Source: Sphingobacteriia bacterium
GTDB taxonomy: Bacteria > Bacteroidota > Bacteroidia > Chitinophagales > Chitinophagaceae
Reading direction: 5' to 3'
Length of the DNA: 9,136 nucleotides
Assembly: GCA_004294465.1 (NCBI GenBank)
Contig: REAV01000013.1
Coordinates: forward strand, 1 to 9,136
Position numbers and translations under genes: made by a program. Shown piece by piece: positions 5,569 through 9,136 of the stretch. Each line of letters starts with the position of its first letter. Within the stretch, counting starts at the first letter, position 1. Below the pieces are notes generated by a model. That model saw only the letters and a program-made list of their open reading frames with translations, did no database searches and had not been told where the DNA came from.

Positions 5569-6108
5569 ATGGCTGAGAGCATTCATTCAATAGTGATTTC
5601 TGAAAATATTGTTTCAAATAAAATTTACTTTATCAGAGAACAAAAAGTAATGCTCGATAGAGATCTTGCGGAACTTTATGGAGTAAAATCAATTAGATTA
5701 AGAGAACAGGTAAAACGAAATATAAATCGGTTTCCTAAAAATTTTATGTTCCAGTTATCTGATGAGGAAGCTGATGCAATGGTATCGCAAAATGCGATAC
5801 CATCAAAACAACATTTAGGTGGTTCATTACCATATGTTTTTTCTGAACATGGCGTATTAATGTTAGCTAATATATTAAAGAGTGAAAGGGCTATTCAGGT
5901 AAGCATAAAGTTGGTAGAAATCTTTATTAAACTTCGCGAAATGGTACTTACACATAAAGATATTTTATTGAAATTGGAACAACTAGAAAAAAAGGCATCC
6001 ATAAATGATAAGAATATTCAATTGATTTTTGAAGCTTTAAAAAAATTACTTACTACTCCACAAGTGCCAAGAACGAAAATTGGTTTTAGGAGGAGTGATG
6101 AGGTTTAA
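5569..6108 (+). CDS. ORF6N domain-containing protein (putative DNA-binding)
   Basis: A 179-residue protein. Seen: an ORF6N domain at about 12-105, with KIYFIREQKVMLDRDLAELYGV (18-39), then LREQVKRNINRFPKNFMFQLSDEEA, then the LPYVFSEHGVLMLANILKSERA block (88-108) that marks the family. A helical, coiled-coil-like tail follows (about 126-162) and the C-terminus is basic (PRTKIGFRRSDEV). Family knowledge: ORF6N is a small phage and bacterial domain related in context to KilA-N and often found in prophages and genomic islands; its biochemical role is poorly known and DNA binding is presumed. No phage gene is nearby, so it appears to be a stray accessory gene between core blocks. A perfect 11-bp palindrome (5779-5803) sits in frame and encodes M71 to S79. 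Met1 is supported by the -7 box just upstream and by alignment to the usual domain start. Confidence 0.85.
   Translation: MAESIHSIVISENIVSNKIYFIREQKVMLDRDLAELYGVKSIRLREQVKRNINRFPKNFMFQLSDEEADAMVSQNAIPSKQHLGGSLPYVFSEHGVLMLANILKSERAIQVSIKLVEIFIKLREMVLTHKDILLKLEQLEKKASINDKNIQLIFEALKKLLTTPQVPRTKIGFRRSDEV
5779..5803. repeat. Perfect 11-bp palindrome inside the ORF6N coding sequence
   Basis: ATGGTATCGCA (5779-5789), loop AAA, TGCGATACCAT (5793-5803): every base of the arms pairs. It is translated within the gene (MVSQNAIPS, residues 71-79), between the FQLSDEEA and LGGSLPYVF segments. A perfect 11-bp arm with a 3-base loop is well beyond chance for one coding gene. It could be a DNA or RNA hairpin, a protein-binding site or a recombination hotspot. 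Confidence 0.85.
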
Positions 6109-6176
6109 TGAAAATTAGCAAACTGATTACTTTTTGAAATTGTTTGAGGTGCCAATTTTGCACATCAAGTATTCCT

Positions 6177-6599
6177 TTAAATCTCCTGACACAATTCAAT
6201 CAACACACCATTGGTTCCTTTGGGATGTAAAAAACAAACCAATTTATTATCAGCGCCTTTCTTGGGTGTTTCGTTTAATAATGTAAATCCTTCGGCAACC
6301 AATCTTTTCATTTCTGCATGTATATCGGCTACGTCAAATGCAATATGATGCAATCCTTCCCCCTTTTTTTCGATGAATTTATCGATCACATTGCTTGAGC
6401 CATTACCGGCCGGCTGGTCTGACCGTTGGGAGGCCACCAGTTCTATTTTTGTCTCTCCTTTTTTAAAAAATGCAGTACTGACTTTTTCCGATTCAACTTC
6501 TTCGGTTTTATAACAGGGTGAATTGAGCAATTTTTCGAATAATTCAATGGAGACCTGGAGGTCTTTTACTGCAATACCAATGTGTTCTACCTTTAACAT
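6177..6599 (-). CDS. mce: Methylmalonyl-CoA epimerase
   Basis: A 140-residue vicinal-oxygen-chelate (VOC/glyoxalase-fold) enzyme that interconverts (2R)- and (2S)-methylmalonyl-CoA, linking propionyl-CoA metabolism to succinyl-CoA in the cytoplasm. Seen: two betaalphabetabetabeta modules. The start is VEHIGIAVKDL with His6, the middle TKIELVAS (Glu53), the second module GEGLHHIAFDV (81-90) with His84/His85, and the end GVLIELCQEI with Glu135. The His, His and Glu ligand positions and the GLHHIAF and ELCQE strings are characteristic of this epimerase and unlike glyoxalase I. Length is typical. Methylmalonyl-CoA mutase genes are not in the window, so it stands alone here. It converges with the ORF6N gene and diverges from iscS. 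No good TAnnTTTG box was found on its strand. Confidence 0.92.
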   Translation of the reverse strand: MLKVEHIGIAVKDLQVSIELFEKLLNSPCYKTEEVESEKVSTAFFKKGETKIELVASQRSDQPAGNGSSNVIDKFIEKKGEGLHHIAFDVADIHAEMKRLVAEGFTLLNETPKKGADNKLVCFLHPKGTNGVLIELCQEI

Positions 6600-6686
6600 T
6601 ACAAATTATTTATATATTATGATTTCGATTTAAGGAAAAACAACTGCTAGCTATATTTCTAGCCAAATTTATAGAACCTATTCCAC

Positions 6687-6694
6687 TACTTTTG
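6687..6694 (+). promoter_or_regulatory. Bacteroidota -7 box for iscS
   Basis: TACTTTTG matches TAnnTTTG exactly, 28 bases before the ATG at 6723, so transcription would start about 20 bases upstream of the gene. A weak TTT at 6668-6670 is the only candidate for -33. A small inverted repeat GCTAG-N8-CTAGC (6646-6663) lies further upstream. No IscR-type site is recognisable. Confidence 0.5.
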
Positions 6695-6722
6695 CGTTAT
6701 TAGAAAAAACAAGCAATTCCTT

Positions 6723-7940
6723 ATGTTGAAGTTACCAATTTACTTAGATAACAACGCTACAACTCCAATGGACCCAAGAGTATTGGAGGCAATGATCCCT
6801 TATTTTACGGAACATTTTGGCAATGCCGCTAGTCGTAACCATCCATTTGGTTGGGAAGCAGAAGAAGCGGTTGATTATGCGCGTGAGCAAGTAGCAAAAT
6901 TAATTGGTGCAGATCCTAAAGAAATCATCTTTACTTCTGGAGCTACCGAGGGAGATAACTTGGGTATTAAGGGAGTATATGAAATGTATGCAAGCAAAGG
7001 AAATCATATCATCACTTGTACCACAGAGCACAAAGCTGTGTTGGATACATGTAAGCATATTGAGCGTTCTGGTGGCGAAGTAACTTATTTAGAAGTGAAG
7101 GCCGATGGATTGATCGATCTAAAAGAATTAGAAGCAGCCATCAAGCCTACTACTATTTTAATTGCGATCATGTATGCCAATAATGAAATTGGTGTAATTC
7201 AACCAGTGAAAGAAATTGCAGCATTGGCTAAGAAAAACGGTGTATTGTTTTTCTCTGATGCAGTTCAGGCAGTAGGAAAAATTCCAGTAGATGTAAATAA
7301 GGACGGAATCGATATTATGGCATTCACTGCACATAAGATGTACGGTCCTAAAGGAATTGGTGCATTGTATGTGCGTCGTAAAAACCCACGTGTAAAAGTT
7401 ACTGCACAAATGGACGGTGGCGGACATGAGCGTGGTATGAGAAGCGGTACCTTGAATGTTCCAGGTATTGTTGGATTCGGAAAAGCATGTGAATTGGCTC
7501 GTTTAGAAATGGCTGATGATGCTGCACGTTTAAGCAAATTGCGTGATAAATTAGAAAATGCATTGGTTCAATTAGAAGAAGCATATGTTAATGGAAACAA
7601 AGAACATCGCTTACCGCATGTTTCTAATATTTCTTTCAAATATGTTGAAGGAGAAGGTTTGTTGATGGGCTTTAATAAAAATATTGCACTTTCTTCAGGC
7701 TCAGCTTGTACATCTGCTTCACTTGAACCAAGTTATGTTTTGAAAGCATTGGGCTTAGGTGATGATTTAGCACATAGTTCATTGCGTTTTGGTTTAGGTA
7801 GATTCACTACCGAAGACCAGATCGATTATACTATCAAAGCAGTAGGCGATACAGTGTTGAAATTACGTGATATGAGTCCATTGTGGGAGATGTTTAAAGA
7901 AGGAGTGGATATGGACAAAATTGAATGGGCGCATCATTAG
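6723..7940 (+). CDS. iscS: Cysteine desulfurase IscS
   Basis: A 405-residue PLP enzyme that converts cysteine to alanine, holding the sulfur as a persulfide for Fe-S assembly and other sulfur pathways. Seen: [19 protein letters not shown] at the N-terminus, SGATEGDN (72-79), His103 in [11 protein letters not shown] over the cofactor, the PLP lysine Lys205 in [32 protein letters not shown], and the catalytic Cys329 on the flexible loop [14 protein letters not shown]. The C-terminus ends [11 protein letters not shown]...IEWAHH, nearly as in E. coli IscS, which supports true IscS over NifS or SufS. Length matches (E. coli is 404). It heads iscS-iscU-iscA. The TAG stop abuts heptamer tract D directly, and the 126-bp gap to iscU consists almost wholly of heptamer repeats. 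Confidence 0.97.
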   Translation: MLKLPIYLDNNATTPMDPRVLEAMIPYFTEHFGNAASRNHPFGWEAEEAVDYAREQVAKLIGADPKEIIFTSGATEGDNLGIKGVYEMYASKGNHIITCTTEHKAVLDTCKHIERSGGEVTYLEVKADGLIDLKELEAAIKPTTILIAIMYANNEIGVIQPVKEIAALAKKNGVLFFSDAVQAVGKIPVDVNKDGIDIMAFTAHKMYGPKGIGALYVRRKNPRVKVTAQMDGGGHERGMRSGTLNVPGIVGFGKACELARLEMADDAARLSKLRDKLENALVQLEEAYVNGNKEHRLPHVSNISFKYVEGEGLLMGFNKNIALSSGSACTSASLEPSYVLKALGLGDDLAHSSLRFGLGRFTTEDQIDYTIKAVGDTVLKLRDMSPLWEMFKEGVDMDKIEWAHH

Positions 7941-7975
7941 GAGATAAGAATTAAGAGATAAGAGTTATGAGATAC
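7941..7975 (+). repeat. Heptamer tract D, directly after the iscS stop
   Basis: Five in-phase units: GAGATAA, GAATTAA, GAGATAA, GAGTTAT, GAGATAC. The first starts at the base after the iscS TAG (7938-7940). It contains the third exact copy of AAGAATTAAGAGATA (7946-7960). AGTTATGAG (7963-7971) pairs with CTCATAACT (7991-7999) of tract E, which would give a 9-bp hairpin with a 19-base loop in the iscS-iscU transcript. Confidence 0.9.
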
Positions 7976-7986
7976 AAAAAAGTTTC

Positions 7987-8063
7987 ATAACTCATAACTT
8001 ATAATTCATAACTTAAATCTAAAATAAAGTATATCATAATTCATAACTTTTAATTCATAATTC
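7987..8063 (-). repeat. Heptamer tract E, inverted, forming the iscU leader
   Basis: On the plus strand it is 11 seven-base steps in one phase (ATAACTC, ATAACTT, ATAATTC, ATAACTT, three decayed units, ATAATTC, ATAACTT, TTAATTC, ATAATTC), the reverse complement of the GA[A/G][A/T]TA[A/T] family. About eight of the 11 fit well. It ends 3 bases before the iscU ATG and so makes up the leader of iscU. Unlike the other tracts, it is not at the 3' end of a gene on its own strand. Confidence 0.8.
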
Positions 8064-8066
8064 CAA

Positions 8067-8483
8067 ATGGCATATTCAGAAAAAGTAATCGATCATTACA
8101 GCAATCCTAAGAACGTAGGAACGCTTGATAAGTCTAAGAAAAACGTAGGTACCGGATTAGTAGGTGCTCCAGAATGTGGCGATGTAATGCGTTTGCAAAT
8201 TGAAGTAGATGATGCAACAGGTGTAATTACCGATGCAAAATTCAAAACCTTCGGTTGCGGATCAGCTATTGCTTCTTCTTCACTAGCAACTGAGTGGTTA
8301 AAAGGTAAAACGGTTGACCAAGCAGTTGGTATAGACAATATGGATTTGGTTGAAGAGTTAAATCTTCCTCCTGTAAAAATCCATTGTTCTGTTTTAGCGG
8401 AAGACGCTATCAAATCTGCGATTAATGACTATCGTAAGAAAAATGGTTTGGAAGAATTGGTATTTGAAGAAAGAATTCACTAA
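8067..8483 (+). CDS. iscU: Iron-sulfur cluster assembly scaffold IscU
   Basis: A 138-residue scaffold on which Fe-S clusters are built from IscS-derived sulfur before transfer to target proteins. Seen: the N-terminal YSEKVIDHYSNPKNVGTL and the three cluster cysteines Cys37 (GAPECGDVM), Cys64 (FGCGSAIASSS) and Cys107 (KIHCSVLAED), with Asp39 and His106 also present. The HscA chaperone recognition motif LPPVK is at 100-104. It is about ten residues longer than E. coli IscU, with the extra residues in the C-terminal tail after NDYRKKNG. LPPVK implies HscA/HscB-type chaperones elsewhere in the genome. It is cotranscribed or nearly so with iscS across a repeat-filled gap and is followed at 2 bp by iscA. 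No Shine-Dalgarno sequence is present. Confidence 0.97.
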   Translation: MAYSEKVIDHYSNPKNVGTLDKSKKNVGTGLVGAPECGDVMRLQIEVDDATGVITDAKFKTFGCGSAIASSSLATEWLKGKTVDQAVGIDNMDLVEELNLPPVKIHCSVLAEDAIKSAINDYRKKNGLEELVFEERIH

Positions 8484-8485
8484 GC

Positions 8486-8842
8486 ATGAGCGAAGTAGCA
8501 GCAGAAAATAGTATTTACGTTAGCGATAAAGCTAAGAAGCAAGTTCATCATTTGATGGAAGAGGCTGGGGTATTGAATGATCCTAGTTATTTTCTACGAG
8601 TTGGTGTTGTGGGAGGTGGTTGCTCTGGCTTGAGTTACAAGCTCGATTTTGATAATGAAATCAAGCCGATGGATCAGGTGTTTGAAGACAATGGAATAAA
8701 AGTAGTCACCGATTTAAAAAGCTTTTTATACTTGGTAAATACCGAATTGAATTTCTCTGATGGATTGAATGGAAAGGGTTTTTATTTTGACAATCCCAAC
8801 GCTAGCAGAAGCTGCGGATGCGGAGAAAGTTTTGCGGTTTAG
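8486..8842 (+). CDS. iscA: A-type iron-sulfur carrier, IscA/HesB family
   Basis: A 118-residue protein of the HesB/IscA (A-type carrier) family that receives and delivers Fe-S clusters or iron. Seen: VSDKAKKQVHHLMEEAG at the N-terminus, LRVGVVGGGCSGLSYKLDF with Cys46, and the C-terminal NASRSCGCGESFAV with Cys110 and Cys112. These are the three conserved cysteines in the usual C-x(n)-C-G-C arrangement. It is slightly longer than E. coli IscA (107), mostly by an N-terminal extension. It starts 2 bp after the iscU stop, so translational coupling is likely, and position supports IscA over ErpA or SufA although sequence alone does not separate them well. The last 62 bases and the stop belong to the first copy of a perfect 70-bp tandem duplication that leaves this protein unchanged. 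Confidence 0.92.
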   Translation: MSEVAAENSIYVSDKAKKQVHHLMEEAGVLNDPSYFLRVGVVGGGCSGLSYKLDFDNEIKPMDQVFEDNGIKVVTDLKSFLYLVNTELNFSDGLNGKGFYFDNPNASRSCGCGESFAV

Positions 8843-8919
8843 TAAGTTCTTTTATTTTGACAATCCCAACGCTAGCAGAAGCTGCGGATGCGGAGAAAGT
8901 TTTGCGGTTTAGTAAGTTC
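8780..8919 (+). repeat. Perfect 70-bp tandem duplication over the iscA 3' end
   Basis: Positions 8780-8849 and 8850-8919 are identical over all 70 bases; the match breaks at 8779 (T versus C at 8849) and at 8920 (A versus T at 8850). Each copy contains the coding sequence for about the last 20 residues of IscA, including both cysteines of the CGC motif, the TAG stop and 7 bases beyond. The second copy is an untranslated remnant, because the stop in copy 1 precedes it and 70 is not a multiple of three. Complete identity points to a recent event or an assembly artefact. Confidence 0.97.
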
Positions 8920-8936
8920 AACTTATACATATTTAC

Positions 8937-8969
8937 AAATCCCAGTTATACCAATAACTGGGATTTTTT
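8937..8969 (+). terminator. Intrinsic terminator of the isc genes
   Basis: AAATCCCAGTTAT (8937-8949), loop ACCA, ATAACTGGGATTT (8954-8966): a perfect 13-bp stem overlapping a run of six Ts (8964-8969). It is the clearest rho-independent terminator in the window and lies 94 bp after the iscA stop. It also lies downstream of the convergent minus-strand gene (stop at 8987-8989) and may work less well in that direction, where the T-run is short. Confidence 0.92.
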
Positions 8970-8986
8970 ATTGAATACAAGATAAG

Positions 8987-9136
8987 TTACTGCTTTTTAG
9001 GTGGAGGTGGAGGTACTTTTTCTTTCACAGTTTTTGAATCATCATATTTAGTGACTTCAATCTTAGTTGGCTCTTTTTTCTTTTTTGCTTTTTTAGTACT
9101 TGTAACTGTAATAGGAATAGCATCACGACCGTTTTC
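8987..9136 (-). CDS. 3' end of an unidentified gene with a Lys/Pro-rich tail (partial)
   Basis: The minus strand is open from the window edge to a TAA at 8987-8989, giving 49 residues that begin ENGRDAIPITVTSTKKAKKKK and end in VPPPPPKKQ. The codons read cleanly, and the tail is low-complexity: a lysine cluster (15-21), an acidic and polar middle, then five consecutive prolines and a basic end. Such tails occur on secreted, envelope or linker-containing Bacteroidota proteins, but no domain is visible and I do not recognise the gene. It is convergent with iscA, and the terminator lies just beyond its stop. Coding status is supported by the open frame, the clean stop placement and the terminator, but 150 bases is little evidence. 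Confidence 0.6.
   Translation of the reverse strand, partial: ENGRDAIPITVTSTKKAKKKKEPTKIEVTKYDDSKTVKEKVPPPPPKKQ

Noticed and set aside
5569..6108. Prophage remnant around the ORF6N gene
   Set aside because: Both neighbours are core metabolic genes, and no integrase, att site or other phage gene is visible.
6109..6176. Terminator or small gene between the convergent ORF6N and epimerase genes
   Set aside because: Only a 4-bp stem (GTGC/GCAC) and a 9-codon open frame are present; neither is convincing.
6646..6663. Inverted repeat GCTAG-N8-CTAGC upstream of iscS as an IscR-like site
   Set aside because: Arms are only 5 bp, the sequence does not resemble known IscR sites, and no regulator gene is in view.
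7158..7584. Several open frames on the strand opposite iscS (likewise opposite fabF, rnc, acpP, iscU and GNAT)
   Set aside because: They lie wholly inside strongly conserved genes, have no recognisable domains and no start signals, so they are antisense shadows.

Overview
The window looks like chromosomal DNA from a Bacteroidota bacterium, probably near the Chitinophagaceae or another sphingobacteria-like lineage; I infer this from features, not a database match. The DNA is AT-rich and no start codon has a clear Shine-Dalgarno sequence. Several genes are preceded by the Bacteroidota-type -7 promoter element TAnnTTTG. The gene content (acpP-fabF-rnc, an SLC45-like sugar transporter, methylmalonyl-CoA epimerase, a four-helix-bundle IVS-type protein, an ORF6N protein) also fits that phylum.

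Layout. Positions 1-1363 hold a minus-strand MFS (SLC45/GPH-like) sugar transporter. It diverges from a small YcxB-like membrane protein (1482-1955), with a LacI-type palindrome between them. A 133-bp heptamer tract follows, then a four-helix-bundle protein (2160-2522), a second heptamer tract in the opposite orientation, and a minus-strand GNAT acetyltransferase (2573-3007). Positions 3131-5485 are the core block acpP-fabF-rnc, with a strong promoter match before acpP and a 10-bp stem-loop between acpP and fabF. An ORF6N-domain protein (5569-6108) with a perfect internal palindrome follows, convergent with methylmalonyl-CoA epimerase (6177-6599, minus). The last block is iscS-iscU-iscA (6723-8842), the catalytic and scaffold core of an ISC iron-sulfur system. 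It ends in a 70-bp perfect tandem duplication and a clear intrinsic terminator, facing the 3' end of a minus-strand gene cut by the window edge.

How the genes work together. AcpP carries acyl chains, FabF elongates them, and RNase III is the usual genomic companion of this pair. IscS supplies sulfur to the scaffold IscU, and IscA is an A-type carrier. IscU keeps the LPPVK motif used by the HscA chaperone, but no chaperone, ferredoxin or IscR gene is in view.

The most unusual signal is a dispersed heptamer repeat, GA[A/G][A/T]TA[A/T], in five tracts (1-27, 1942-2074, 2540-2581, 7941-7975, 7987-8063). Four begin at or within a few bases of a stop codon, all with the GA-rich strand as the coding strand. 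Seven is not a multiple of three and nearly every unit holds TAA or creates TGA, so the tracts close all reading frames. Two pairs are inverted: one pair encloses the four-helix-bundle gene, the other fills the iscS-iscU gap.
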